Of a DNA stretch of 64,000 bases, positions 42,847 to 51,876 are shown piece by piece (position 1 is the stretch's first letter; each line of letters opens with the position of its first letter). The notes beneath the pieces were generated by a model that saw nothing but the letters and a program-made list of their open reading frames with translations, did no database searches and had not been told where the DNA came from. This stretch comes from DASCOT01 sp965197275 (GTDB lineage Bacteria; Acidobacteriota; UBA890; WLXD01), in NCBI GenBank assembly GCA_965197275.1, contig CBDAMQ010000033.1:124001-188000 (forward strand), given 5' to 3'. Both the position numbers and the translations under genes were made by a program.

Positions 42847-43803
42847 CTACGCGGAGACCTCTAGTTGGACCTTCAGCACCCCGGTCCGATCCGCATGCTC
42901 GAGCGCGATCAGGCCACGGTCCAACGGATAGGTCGCTGCCACCAGGGCGGTCACCGCAACGGTGCCTTTGACGAGCGCCTCGATGGCGGGCTCGAACGCA
43001 CCGCATCGCGACCCGACGACACGGATCTCATCCACCACCAGCGCCGACGCATCGATGTCGACCCGATCCGCATAGGTGCTCTTGAGCACCAGTGTGCCGC
43101 CGGCGCGTAACGCCGAACGCGCCACCTTGAAGCCTTCTGGTCGGCCGCTACATTCGACCGCCACGTCGAATCCGCTCCCGACCTCACCGGCATCGGTCGA
43201 CGTCTCGATTCCCAAATCCGGCAGGAGCGCCAGTTTGCCCGGGTGTTTTCCCAGAACAGTGATGCTTGCTCCCGTCGAGACGAGCGCGCGCGCAACCAGT
43301 TGGCCGAGCTTGCCGTCGCCAACCACGACGACGCTGTCCGCCCGGGCGAGCGACGTCTGTTGAACGACATGCTGTGCCGCCGCCAGTGGTTCGGTGAACG
43401 CGGCCTCGGCGTCACTGAGCGACTCGGGCACGAGGTGGAGGTTGCTTGCCGGCAAGACAGTGTACTCGGCGAACGCGCCGTCGAGACCACGGATCCCGAG
43501 GACCCTTCGCCGCACGCAGTGGTTGCGGTCGGCGGCCGCACAGCGCGCACAGCTGCCGCAGGCAACGTTGATCTCGCCAACGACGCGCCGCCCGTTCAGC
43601 TCCGCGGGTCCGTCGACCACCTCTCCGACGAACTCGTGCCCGAGTACTCCCCGAAACGCCGCGTACCCACGCTTCATCTCCAGGTCGGTGCCACAGATGC
43701 CGGCGCGGCGGACTCGGATCAGCGCCTCCCCGGGCCCAGGGCGAGGCCGCGGCAGGTCGTCGCGTAGCCGCACCTCGCCACCGTCCATCCACAGCCCCTG
43801 CAT
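42847..43803 (-). CDS. Zinc-dependent alcohol/threonine-type dehydrogenase (MDR superfamily)
   Basis: 318 residues from ATG 43803; GTG 43854 is a longer option. Catalytic zinc residues in 'RRAGICGTDLEM' and 'GVLGHEFVGEVV'; structural zinc Cys in 'CGSCARCAAADRNHC'. Rossmann loop 'SVVVVGDGKLGQLVARALV'. Resembles the threonine dehydrogenase/sorbitol dehydrogenase branch; substrate unknown. Stands alone. Confidence 0.87.
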   Translation of the reverse strand: MQGLWMDGGEVRLRDDLPRPRPGPGEALIRVRRAGICGTDLEMKRGYAAFRGVLGHEFVGEVVDGPAELNGRRVVGEINVACGSCARCAAADRNHCVRRRVLGIRGLDGAFAEYTVLPASNLHLVPESLSDAEAAFTEPLAAAQHVVQQTSLARADSVVVVGDGKLGQLVARALVSTGASITVLGKHPGKLALLPDLGIETSTDAGEVGSGFDVAVECSGRPEGFKVARSALRAGGTLVLKSTYADRVDIDASALVVDEIRVVGSRCGAFEPAIEALVKGTVAVTALVAATYPLDRGLIALEHADRTGVLKVQLEVSA

Positions 43804-43908
43804 GGTGCTATGTTCTGACGTCTTGTCGCGCGTCGCCACGACCCCAGGGTACACAGTCGTTTCAGGTAGGCACCTTGCAACCGGCTGCGTCTGATCAGGC
43901 TCGCAACG

Positions 43909-44625
43909 TCATTCTCGCACCCGAAGCTCCTCTGGAGCCTCGCTCGAGCGGATCATCGACCGCAGGGCGATGGTGCCGATGCGGCCCAGTGTTCCCGTTC
44001 TGCTGACGAGCCCTAGGTACATCAACCGTCCACCAGACACGTTGCCGTTCGAAGTCGTAACCTCGATTCGATAGTGGCTCTGCGGTGACCGTGCGCGCGC
44101 GAACGTGATCGTTGCGCCGCCGTTCTCCGGGTCCGCGGTGGCGCTCTTGGTGCCGATTTTTCGCGCCTTCCCTTTGCGATCAATGCGATACAGGGTCGCC
44201 TTCGCGTTCTGGAAGCTCGTGGCTGCCGGTTCCAGATCGTTGGTCAGGGCCAGCACGCTCACGGTTACATCGAAGGATGCGCCGCTCGTGCGAGGGGCGC
44301 GCTTGGTCGCCAGGCTCGGGTGGAGATCGCTGGTCCATTTTGGGAGCTTGTTGCCGGGTATGGTTCCTCGCGGCACAAAGCCCTCGAGCCTCATCGTCAG
44401 AGCGTCTGCGACGCCCGCCCGTGGGCCGCCGACTCGCAGAAGCTCTCCCGAGGTCAGTTTCAGACTGCTAGAGGCGATTTGTGCACCGGGTGCCGTGGAA
44501 CCGGTAACCGCGTACATGACCGTGCAGAAGATGAAGGCGAAGGCGTTCTTCGCCAGGAGGCCGCCGCCTACCGAGCACGCCGCCAACCAGGGCAAGGTGA
44601 GCGTCAAGACGAGTAGGGCCGCCAT
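43909..44625 (-). CDS. Exported lipoprotein of unknown function, paralogue of the next gene
   Basis: 238 residues. Lipobox 'LPWLAACSVGG' near residue 17. Middle part 'GNKLPKWTSDLHPSLATKR', 'FDVTVSVLALTNDLEP', 'ATLYRIDRKGKARKIGTKSA' and 'HYRIEVTTSNGNVSGG' corresponds block by block to the protein at 44665-45342 ('GGKLPGIDATLIP', 'FDVSVSAVAGNDDYG', 'VTLFAVDDRGDEKKVGSQS', 'HFRVEVEFVGGSLAGG'). Tandem duplicate. Beta-rich; no known family. Confidence 0.7.
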   Translation of the reverse strand: MAALLVLTLTLPWLAACSVGGGLLAKNAFAFIFCTVMYAVTGSTAPGAQIASSSLKLTSGELLRVGGPRAGVADALTMRLEGFVPRGTIPGNKLPKWTSDLHPSLATKRAPRTSGASFDVTVSVLALTNDLEPAATSFQNAKATLYRIDRKGKARKIGTKSATADPENGGATITFARARSPQSHYRIEVTTSNGNVSGGRLMYLGLVSRTGTLGRIGTIALRSMIRSSEAPEELRVRE

Positions 44626-44664
44626 GCATCGACGCCAACCTTGGCTTGGTCGATCGCCGTAGGC

Positions 44665-45342
44665 CTACTTCTCCTCTGGCTTCTCGACAGCATGCCATCT
44701 TGATTCGGAGCTCACGGGGTCATTCATCGATCCCCTCCGAGCTCCGTAGCAGCGTCTGAGCCGGTCGCTGCCGCTCGTCGATTCGCCAGCGCGGCCCGGA
44801 GACCGCCCGAGAGCGCGATCGATCCGCTGACCGTCAAGACCCCCCCCCCCCCCGGCCAGGCTGCCGCCGACGAACTCGACCTCGACTCGGAAGTGACTTC
44901 CCGGGGTCTTGAGCTTGCCGAACTTGATCTCGGCCGCGCCGGTGCTCTTCGCCGGCTTCTTGCTTTGACTACCTACCTTTTTCTCGTCTCCGCGGTCATC
45001 CACCGCGAACAGGGTTACCTCGACTTTGCCGAAGCGCTTGTCCGGGAGGCCGTAGTCGTCGTTCCCGGCGACCGCAGAAACTGAGACATCGAATCGCTGT
45101 TTGGCCTTGGCGTCCGGAGGGATGAGAGTTGCGTCAATACCCGGCAGCTTGCCTCCGGATACCGTCCCTCCAACCGTGAACATCTGGATGAAGGCGGACC
45201 CGGTGCCCAGCAGATTCCCCGCGGCGGGCCGTGCGCTTGGCTGAGCGCTCGCAGCAGGGTCCCACGGAGTCGCTAACAGCAGCGCAGCCAGGATGGGCGC
45301 TGCCGCGCCCACCAGGGTGAGAACCCGTCGTCGATACGGCAC
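44665..45342 (-). CDS. Exported beta-rich protein, paralogue of the preceding gene, interrupted by a poly-G tract
   Basis: Starts at GTG 45342 with AAGGAGG five bases upstream; signal peptide to about 'AASAQ'. The body matches its neighbour at 43909. After 'VGGSLAGG' a run of 14 G on the coding strand (44853-44840) is read as Gly-rich, and the remaining 45 residues of this frame are Arg-rich and unlike the paralogue. In the alternative frame after the tract the sequence reads 'LTVSGSIALSGGLRAALA' and ends at 44724; its 'GSIAL' parallels 'GTIALRSMIR' of the paralogue. So the tract probably sets the C-terminus and may be phase-variable. Confidence 0.65.
   Translation of the reverse strand: MPYRRRVLTLVGAAAPILAALLLATPWDPAASAQPSARPAAGNLLGTGSAFIQMFTVGGTVSGGKLPGIDATLIPPDAKAKQRFDVSVSAVAGNDDYGLPDKRFGKVEVTLFAVDDRGDEKKVGSQSKKPAKSTGAAEIKFGKLKTPGSHFRVEVEFVGGSLAGGGGGLDGQRIDRALGRSPGRAGESTSGSDRLRRCYGARRGSMNDPVSSESRWHAVEKPEEK
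44840..44853. repeat. 14-bp poly-C tract inside a coding sequence
   Basis: Fourteen consecutive C on the plus strand (G on the coding strand) near the 3' end of the exported protein gene. Loss or gain of one base would switch between a 45-residue Arg-rich tail and a tail similar to the paralogue. It could be a contingency locus or a sequencing length error. No other homopolymer of comparable length was seen in the window. Confidence 0.9.
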
Positions 45343-45524
45343 AGACACCTCCTTGGTGATGAACTGCGTTCTCGCGCTGCATACGCCGCCGTCACCTTAT
45401 CGTAACTGCGCTACGCGGCGGCAAGAGCAGTCGATCCTGTCCACGCTTGCTAGGGCTGGAACGGCGCCACGCGTTCCGTTCGCAACCTGCAAGCACATGG
45501 TCGACGCAGCTATAGTCTGACGCC

Positions 45525-46490
45525 ATGAACCTGGGTGACTACGACGTAGAGGGTGCGCGGGCGCGGATTGCCGGTGTGGCCATCACCACGCCTTTACTAC
45601 AATCAGCGTGGCTGACGGATCTTACCGGGCAGACGGTCGGGCTCAAGCTAGAGTGTCTGCAAGTCACCGGCTCGTTCAAGCTCCGCGGCGCCACGAACCG
45701 CGTCCTCAGCCTCGACGAGGATGAACGCCGGCGCGGGATCATCGCGACCTCGAGTGGCAATCACGGTTTGGCAACCTCGTACGTGGCCGCGCGTGAAGGG
45801 CTCGAGGCCACAATCTGCGTGCCGGAGTGGGTCGACCCGGCGAAGCTCAGCGTGATCCGCGAGTTCGGTGCCGAGGCGATTGTCGAAGGCGAAACGGCGG
45901 AGATGGCGGAGGAAATCTCACTGCGACTGGCGCGCGAGCGTGGCCTCACTTACGTGCATCCCTTCGATCAGGTCGAGGGTATCGCCGGACAGGCGACGAT
46001 CGGTCGCGAGATCCTGGAGCAGCACCCGGGAGTCGACCATGTCGTCGTACCGATGGGGGGTGGAGGCCTGCTGGCTGGCGTTGCGATAGGTGTCAAGAGC
46101 GTCGATCCGGACATCCGGGTGACCGGCGTGTCGGCGCAGCGCGCGGCTGTGCTGGCGCGCAGCGTGGAAGCCGGTAAGCTAGTGAGCTTGCCCGAACGGG
46201 AGACGCTTGCCACGGCGCTGGCCGGTAACCTGGGTCCCGAGAACCACCACACGCTGAGATTGGTCAGCGAGCTGGTCGATGACTACGTCGAGGTGAGCGA
46301 GAAAGAAATCGCCGCAGCTATGCGATTCGCGTTCCATCGTCATCGGCTGGTGGTCGAGGGTGGCGGCTCTGTAGCGCTCGCGGCTGTACTCGCTGGCCGC
46401 CTGCAACCTGATGGCAACACCGCGCTCGTGGTATCGGGAGGCAACATCGATCTGGCGCGGTTCGCCGCCGTGGTCGCCGACGAAGAGTAG
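45525..46490 (+). CDS. Threonine/serine dehydratase (TdcB/IlvA-type, no regulatory domain)
   Basis: PLP enzyme that deaminates threonine to 2-oxobutyrate or serine to pyruvate. It has 321 residues, i.e. catalytic domain only, like catabolic TdcB. PLP Lys in 'QVTGSFKLRGATNRV'; 'ATSSGNHGLATSYVA' binds substrate; 'VVVPMGGGGLLAGVAIG' is the phosphate loop. No C-terminal ACT domain, so no isoleucine feedback is expected. Serine racemase is an alternative in this family. Confidence 0.88.
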   Translation: MNLGDYDVEGARARIAGVAITTPLLQSAWLTDLTGQTVGLKLECLQVTGSFKLRGATNRVLSLDEDERRRGIIATSSGNHGLATSYVAAREGLEATICVPEWVDPAKLSVIREFGAEAIVEGETAEMAEEISLRLARERGLTYVHPFDQVEGIAGQATIGREILEQHPGVDHVVVPMGGGGLLAGVAIGVKSVDPDIRVTGVSAQRAAVLARSVEAGKLVSLPERETLATALAGNLGPENHHTLRLVSELVDDYVEVSEKEIAAAMRFAFHRHRLVVEGGGSVALAAVLAGRLQPDGNTALVVSGGNIDLARFAAVVADEE

Positions 46491-46599
46491 TCGACGACCG
46501 TATCAGGGCGACGATCGAATCGTGAGAGTTTCGCGGCCCGTCTCCGCCAGCAATCGCCTTCGCGTACCGGCCGCGGACACTTTCTCCTCTGACGTTTCG

Positions 46600-46740
46600 T
46601 TGAACTAATGAAGTACCAGTAGCGTCCATTAACGATGAATAATGACTTTTAATGTGTTTTAAAGCTTGTAACGTGCTCTAAAGTTACGTTATCTATTTAG
46701 AGATATCTAACACAGGTCATCGAACACCAGGCGGTACGCA
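46600..46740 (+). promoter_or_regulatory. AT-rich leader of the heptapeptide-repeat gene
   Basis: About 140 bp of strongly AT-rich DNA between the dehydratase stop and ATG 46757. It contains GATATCTAACAC (46702-46713), which matches GATAACTAACAC upstream of the pilin operon in 11 of 12 positions. A ribosome site GAGGAGAT follows at 46744-46751. No clear sigma-70 hexamer pair. Confidence 0.45.
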
Positions 46741-46756
46741 TCAGAGGAGATCAGCA

Positions 46757-47386
46757 ATGAGTGAAGGTAGGGATCAACTTCAGCAAGCCATCGAAGGCTG
46801 GGAAAAGCGCTATTCAGCCGCGGTTGTCGCCCAGCGTGAGGCCGATATCGTGCTGCCCTTTCTGCGCGCCGCGGTCGAGGAGCTCGACGCTTTCCGCAAG
46901 AGCGGTGAGCACGCCGATGCGGTGGTGCCGAAGTCGGAGCCGCTCAGCATGCCGCAGCCGGAGCCGGTCGCCGTGTCCGCGCCCGTGGCTACCGAGCCCG
47001 AGCCTGTCGCGGTCGAGTCCGAGCCTGTCGCTGTTGAGCTCGAGTCTGTCGCGGTCGAGTCCGCGCCTGTCGCTGTTGAGCTCGAGCCTGTCGCGGTCGA
47101 GTCCGAGCCTGTCGCGGTCGAGTCCGCACCTGTCGCGGACGAGTCCGCGCCCGTGTTCGCGGCGCCAGAGCCGGTATCCCCGCAACTCGACACCACCGAT
47201 GTGATCGAGACCACGCCGACGTTGTTCCCGGGCAAGACCGAGGACGAGGCGGTTGGCGGGCTCGCTGCGGCAATCCTCAGCGACGAGACGGAAGATCAAG
47301 AAGACGAGTCGATCTCGTCGGCGTTCGGTCGTAAGTCGATCGCTTCGCTGATCGAAGAGGCTGAGAACAAGGAAGCCGCCAGCTGA
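46757..47386 (+). CDS. Acidic protein with heptapeptide repeats, unknown function
   Basis: 209 residues. Residues 1-55 are helical and amphipathic ('QQAIEGWEKRYSAAVVAQ'). Residues 70-135 repeat a seven-residue unit close to P-V-A-V-E-S-E about nine times. The C-terminus is acidic then basic ('FGRKSIASLIEEAENKEA'). No signal peptide. Repeats of this kind form extended spacers; the ends may bind other proteins. Excellent ribosome site and a distinct AT-rich leader suggest strong expression. No family recognised. Confidence 0.75.
   Translation: MSEGRDQLQQAIEGWEKRYSAAVVAQREADIVLPFLRAAVEELDAFRKSGEHADAVVPKSEPLSMPQPEPVAVSAPVATEPEPVAVESEPVAVELESVAVESAPVAVELEPVAVESEPVAVESAPVADESAPVFAAPEPVSPQLDTTDVIETTPTLFPGKTEDEAVGGLAAAILSDETEDQEDESISSAFGRKSIASLIEEAENKEAAS
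46985..47150. repeat. In-frame 21-bp tandem repeat in the acidic protein gene
   Basis: Units close to GAGCCTGTCGCGGTCGAGTCC repeat with few changes, coding the seven-residue P-V-A-V-E-S-E motif. Two variants alternate (GCGGTCGAGTCC and GCTGTTGAGCTC), so a longer 42-bp period is also visible, a sign of recent unequal duplication. Confidence 0.8.
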
Positions 47387-47397
47387 GTACGTCTTCT

Positions 47398-47715
47398 TCA
47401 GACGAGAGCGCCGAGCTTCGTCGCCAGCATGAAATCGCCAGCAATCTTCACGCGTCCCATCAGGAACGCCGTCTGAGGGTTCACGCTGCCGTTCATGATG
47501 CCGGCAAGGTCCTCGCGGCTCACTGAGATAACGCAATCGGCATCGTCGTCGGCGCCGACGCGGACGCCACCCGGTGAGGCCTTCAGGTCGACGACCCAGG
47601 AGCCCCCCTGTTCACCGCTCACGTCAAACTGGTAGACGGCGCCGACCGTCTCCAGGAGCTCAGGCCGCTGCTCGATGCGGCTCGCCAGCTCGTCGAAAAC
47701 ACTGCCTGGATCCAT
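47398..47715 (-). CDS. SCP2 sterol-binding-domain protein
   Basis: 105 residues, a stand-alone SCP2 domain that offers a hydrophobic lipid tunnel. 'AVYQFDVSGEQGGSWVVDLK' and 'DADCVISVSREDLAGIMNGSV' followed by 'AFLMGRVKIAGDFMLATKL' are the classic SCP2 blocks. Divergent from ddl by about 60 bp and convergent with the repeat protein. Bacterial role unclear. Confidence 0.9.
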   Translation of the reverse strand: MDPGSVFDELASRIEQRPELLETVGAVYQFDVSGEQGGSWVVDLKASPGGVRVGADDDADCVISVSREDLAGIMNGSVNPQTAFLMGRVKIAGDFMLATKLGALV

Positions 47716-47777
47716 TCATCACTCCTGTGAACGCTGTCCATCAGGCTGCTTGAAGGCCATGGTACTCTTCGGCCGTG

Positions 47778-48860
47778 ATGGGGGTGGGCGAGCGAATCTC
47801 GGTAGCCGTCTTGCTCGGCGGCGAGAGCGCCGAACACGACGTATCGGTTTGTAGCGGGCTGAACGTCCTTGATGCGCTCGACCCTGCTCGTTTCGATTGC
47901 CATGCGCTCTACATAGACCGGAGCGGCGAGTGGCATTTCGATCATCGCCCCGTCGCCCCGAACCTGGCGCGCGCGCCGGGGGAGACGCCGCCCAGTGAAC
48001 CCCGCACACGGTTGTCGCTGCAGACGATGCTGCCGATCGGCGGCGCGTTCGAACGCTTGCGCGGGCCCGATCTCGACGTTGTGTTCGTGGCGCTTCATGG
48101 ACCCGGAGGAGAGGACGGCACGGTGCAGGGGATGCTCAGCCTGGCGGGCGTCCCGTACACTGGTTCCGGCGTTCTGGCGTCGGCGCTGGCGATGGACAAA
48201 GCCCGCACCAAACGGTACTTGCGTGCCGCGGGCGTCCCCGTCCCCGACGATGCGGTGGCCTGCTATGGCGGCGACGACACCGAACCACTGCAGGCAGCCG
48301 TTGATCGGATAGGACTACCCTGCGTATTGAAGCCAGTCGCTTCTGGCTCCTCGGTCGGGGTGCATGTCGCTCGCGACTCTGCCGAGCTGGCGACGGCATT
48401 GAGTGCCGATTTTGGTACCGACGAACTCGTGCTGGTCGAAAGCTACGTAGGGGGGGTGGAGGTAACCTGCGGCGTCCTCGGCGGCGGGCGAGAGCCCGCG
48501 CAGGCACTCCCGCTGACCGAGATAAGACCCCAAGACAGTCAGTTCTTCGACTTCCGCGCCAAATACACTGCCGATGCATGCACCGAGATCACGCCGGCGG
48601 AGGTCGACAACGAAGCAGCGACTCGCGTGCAGGAGCTCGCATTGATCGCCCACGAGGCGCTCGGTTGCGAGGGAATGTCCCGCAGCGACTTCATCCTGTC
48701 GCCGTGCGGCCCGATGATGCTCGAGCTCAACACGATTCCGGGTTTGACCGAGACCAGCCTGTTGCCCCAGGGCGCGGCGGCGGCGGGAATCCCGTTCGCG
48801 GCACTGATCGAGAGATTGATCCACTCGGCGCTCCTCCGTGCCGGGAAGCGCGTCGGTTAG
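47778..48860 (+). CDS. ddl: D-alanine--D-alanine ligase
   Basis: ATP-grasp enzyme making the D-Ala-D-Ala dipeptide of peptidoglycan. It has 360 residues. 'VAVLLGGESAEHDVSVCSG' opens the protein, 'VALHGPGGEDGTVQGMLSL', 'YTGSGVLASALAMDK', 'KPVASGSSVGVH' and the end motif 'MLELNTIPGLTETSLLPQG' are all Ddl signatures. ATG 47778 or GTG 47775 are equivalent starts. Not in an mur cluster; overlaps by 4 bp with the converging trkH. Confidence 0.95.
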   Translation: MGVGERISVAVLLGGESAEHDVSVCSGLNVLDALDPARFDCHALYIDRSGEWHFDHRPVAPNLARAPGETPPSEPRTRLSLQTMLPIGGAFERLRGPDLDVVFVALHGPGGEDGTVQGMLSLAGVPYTGSGVLASALAMDKARTKRYLRAAGVPVPDDAVACYGGDDTEPLQAAVDRIGLPCVLKPVASGSSVGVHVARDSAELATALSADFGTDELVLVESYVGGVEVTCGVLGGGREPAQALPLTEIRPQDSQFFDFRAKYTADACTEITPAEVDNEAATRVQELALIAHEALGCEGMSRSDFILSPCGPMMLELNTIPGLTETSLLPQGAAAAGIPFAALIERLIHSALLRAGKRVG

Positions 48861-50365
48861 CTCGAGCGGCGCAGACGCCGCCACACCGTCGGCTGTAGTA
48901 GCACCAGGACGGTGATGACCTCCAGGCGCCCGATCCACATGTTGAGGAACAGGACCACCTTGCTGGCCGTCGGGAAGTCGGCGTAGGTCCCCATCGGACC
49001 GACCGCGCCGAACCCGGGACCGATATTGCCCAGCGTTGCGATCGACGCGGTGATGGCGGTGAGAATATCGGCGCCGAAAACGGTCACCAGTAGCACGCTG
49101 ACGATGAAGACCAGTATGTACAGCAGCAGAAGTGTGACGATCGCGCGCAGCACTCTCGGCGGTACGACGCGGCGATTGAACCGCACCGGATTCACCGCCT
49201 GTGGGTGCAGTGCACGCACCAACTCGGCGGCGGCGTACTTGAAGATCAGCAGCACGCGTACCACCTTGGGGCCGCCAGCGGCCGAACCCGCCGAGCCGCC
49301 TACAAACATCAGGATCAGCAGCACCACGCGTGCCTGGTCGCTCCAGATATTGAAGTCGTCGGTGGCGAAGCCCGCCGTGGTGATGATTGTGAGTACCTGG
49401 AAGGCCGCCTGTCGCAGCACCGTCAGCGGCGGCGCGTCCTCCAGAACACCGAGGCTCGTCTGTGAGCTGACGTATTCGGTGCCGGGGTCGCGACTGAACG
49501 GCAGTAGCACATAGGTCAGCAGCAGCGTCGCCACGATGACTAGCATCGCGTAGGCGCGGAACTCCTCGTCCTTGAACAGGTCGCGTGGCCGGCCACGGAT
49601 GGCGCGGTACTGCAAGGAATAGTTGGCGCCGGCGAGGAAGATGAAGAACACGAACACCCACTCGGCCGCCGGGTTGGCGTAGCCGCCAATGCTCTGTGGA
49701 TGCGGCGAGAATCCACCCGCGGCGACGGTGGTCAGCGAGTTGCATACGGCGTCGAAGGCCGGCATTCCGACGGCCACTAGGGCAATCACCTGGACGACGG
49801 TCAGGCCGACATAGAGCGACCACAGGGCGATGGCGGTATGGCGGATGCGAGGCGTCAGGCGCTCCTCCTGGGGCCCCGGTGCCTCGGCGAAGAACATCTG
49901 GCGACCGGCGATCGCCAGCCGTGGAAGGACGGCGATGAACAGCGCGATGACGCCCATGCCGCCAAACCACTGGGTCATGCTGCGCCACAGAAACAGCCCT
50001 TCCCCGTAACGCGAAAAGTCGGTAAATACCGTCGCCCCTGTGGTCGTGAGGCCCGACATCGACTCGAAGAGCGAGTCGATCAGACTCAGACCGTTCCACA
50101 GATATGGGATAGCGCTGAAGAACGACACCACTAGCCATACTGACGCCACCACCATGATGCCCTCGAGCCGGTGCAGCTCGGCGCCCTTCGGGTGCATTCG
50201 CCGGGCAAGCTCGCCCAAAACTGTGGCGCTGAGGGCGGCGATGAGGAACCCGATCGACGCGCCCCAGTTCCCGTAGGCCCAATCCACCACCATGGGCACC
50301 AGCAGGAAGACACCGAAAGCCCGCAGCAGAAGACCGTCGAGGTGAGCGACGAGGCGGAGTCGCAT
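48857..50365 (-). CDS. trkH: TrkH/KtrB-type potassium uptake channel subunit
   Basis: Membrane subunit of a potassium uptake system, 502 residues. Four pore-loop repeats with the selectivity Gly are visible: 'MSGLTTTGATVF', 'NSLTTVAAGGFSPH', 'LTIITTAGFATDDF' and 'ASIATLGNIGPGFG'. 'FVGGSAGSAAGGPKVVRVLL' is typical TrkH. The start follows the trkA stop by 5 bp, so trkA-trkH are one leftward operon. Confidence 0.94.
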   Translation of the reverse strand: MRLRLVAHLDGLLLRAFGVFLLVPMVVDWAYGNWGASIGFLIAALSATVLGELARRMHPKGAELHRLEGIMVVASVWLVVSFFSAIPYLWNGLSLIDSLFESMSGLTTTGATVFTDFSRYGEGLFLWRSMTQWFGGMGVIALFIAVLPRLAIAGRQMFFAEAPGPQEERLTPRIRHTAIALWSLYVGLTVVQVIALVAVGMPAFDAVCNSLTTVAAGGFSPHPQSIGGYANPAAEWVFVFFIFLAGANYSLQYRAIRGRPRDLFKDEEFRAYAMLVIVATLLLTYVLLPFSRDPGTEYVSSQTSLGVLEDAPPLTVLRQAAFQVLTIITTAGFATDDFNIWSDQARVVLLILMFVGGSAGSAAGGPKVVRVLLIFKYAAAELVRALHPQAVNPVRFNRRVVPPRVLRAIVTLLLLYILVFIVSVLLVTVFGADILTAITASIATLGNIGPGFGAVGPMGTYADFPTASKVVLFLNMWIGRLEVITVLVLLQPTVWRRLRRSS

Positions 50366-50370
50366 CGCGG

Positions 50371-51705
50371 TCAGAAGAGCTTGCGAAGCTTGTCGTGTGC
50401 TGTCTCGGTCGAGAACACCAGCAGCCGGTCGCCCGGTTCGATCATGTCGTCACCGTGAGGAACCATCGTTCGGTCAGCACGCGTCACCGCCACGATGATC
50501 GATCCCTCGATTCGCGGTAGGTCCCGCACGCGGGTGCGCTCGAAGCTCTCCGACACGTTCATCTCGATCACCGCCGCCTGTCCGCCTTCGATGCTGGCAA
50601 GCAGCTGAACGCCGGTCTCCTGCAGAGCGTTCAGGACGACGTTGATCGCCGTGACCATGGGGTTGAGCGGCACATCGATGCCAACGCGCTCGAAGAGGCG
50701 GATGTTCCGCTTGCGATTGACGCGCGTGATGATCTTCGGCACGTTCATCTGGCTGGCCAGTAGGGAGCACAGCAGATTGCTCTGATCGTTTCTGGTGACC
50801 GATACGAGGACGTTCGAGCGGTCGACCTGCTCTGCCTCGAGCAGCGCCAGGTCTGTACCGTCGCCGCGTAATACCAGAGCTCGCGGCAGCTCGGCGGCCA
50901 GATACTCGCTTCGCGCTCGGTCGCGCTCGATGATCTTGAGGCGAAGATCTTTCTCCCGCTCCAGCCGCTTGGCCAGTGTGAGGCCGACCGTGCCACCGCC
51001 CACGATGACCACATCACGGTCACGATCCGGCCCTTCCGGTCCGCGGATGAAGCGCTCTCGCAGTTGGCGGAGCCCGCCGCGGTTGCCCATGAAGGCGACC
51101 CGGTCACCGGCCTCGAGCTCGGTCTTGCCCGAGGGTATAGAGAGCTCGTCACCCTTGCGCACCGCGACCGCGAGCACGCCGAGCGGCAGCTTGAGGCGCG
51201 GTAGCAGGCCGATCAGCGGCGAGTCGTCGCGGAGCTTGAACTCCATCAGCCAGATCCGCCCGCCGGCGAAGATCTCTACATCGATGGCCCGCGGAACCAG
51301 AACGATGCGGGTGATCTCTTCCGCAAGCATGTACTGCGGCCAGATGATGCGATCGATGGCGAGCGCGTCGTCGCCTTCGGGAATACCGGCGAAAGATCGT
51401 ACGTAGTCCTCCTTGGACACGAAGCAGGTCGCATGGGTACAGCCGACACGTTTCGCCGTCAGACAGGCGATTATGTTGAGTTCGTCGGATGCGAGACAGG
51501 CGATGAAACTGTCGCTCAGCGGCGCGCCGGCCTCTCGCAGGATTTCCGGATGCGTGGCATCGCCGCGAAGAAGCTGGACGTCGAGCGAGCTGAAGCGATC
51601 CGCCTCCCGCGGGTCGTTCTCGATGATCACGACGTCGTGCTGCTGATGCAGCGCCAGGGCCAGCTGATAAGCGATCTCACCGTCGCCGGTGATCACGATC
51701 CGCAT
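50371..51705 (-). CDS. trkA: Trk potassium uptake regulatory subunit with two RCK domains
   Basis: Cytoplasmic NAD(H)-binding regulator of TrkH, 444 residues. Two tandem Rossmann RCK_N domains: 'MRIVITGDGEIAYQLALAL' at residue 1 and 'DVVIVGGGTVGLTLAKRLE' near 230, each followed by an RCK_C domain. AAGGAA precedes ATG 51705. Divergent from the acid phosphatase gene. Confidence 0.94.
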   Translation of the reverse strand: MRIVITGDGEIAYQLALALHQQHDVVIIENDPREADRFSSLDVQLLRGDATHPEILREAGAPLSDSFIACLASDELNIIACLTAKRVGCTHATCFVSKEDYVRSFAGIPEGDDALAIDRIIWPQYMLAEEITRIVLVPRAIDVEIFAGGRIWLMEFKLRDDSPLIGLLPRLKLPLGVLAVAVRKGDELSIPSGKTELEAGDRVAFMGNRGGLRQLRERFIRGPEGPDRDRDVVIVGGGTVGLTLAKRLEREKDLRLKIIERDRARSEYLAAELPRALVLRGDGTDLALLEAEQVDRSNVLVSVTRNDQSNLLCSLLASQMNVPKIITRVNRKRNIRLFERVGIDVPLNPMVTAINVVLNALQETGVQLLASIEGGQAAVIEMNVSESFERTRVRDLPRIEGSIIVAVTRADRTMVPHGDDMIEPGDRLLVFSTETAHDKLRKLF

Positions 51706-51876
51706 GAGGTTCCTTTATGCTGGGATGCGGCGGCTGGCGAAAAGGCCGAGCCGGTCGAGCGGCCCCAATTGTGGCACCTGGGGCGCGGCCGGGTGAACCC
51801 AGCAGGCGCCTTCGCACTGACCCTCCGACGATGCCCGCCCGCGAAGCGCCGCGACGGCGGCGAGCAGGAGACGGAC

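Noticed and set aside
51433..51876. N-terminal extension of the acid phosphatase
   Set aside because: It is antisense to trkA, without family resemblance; the membrane anchor and ribosome site are at ATG 51877.
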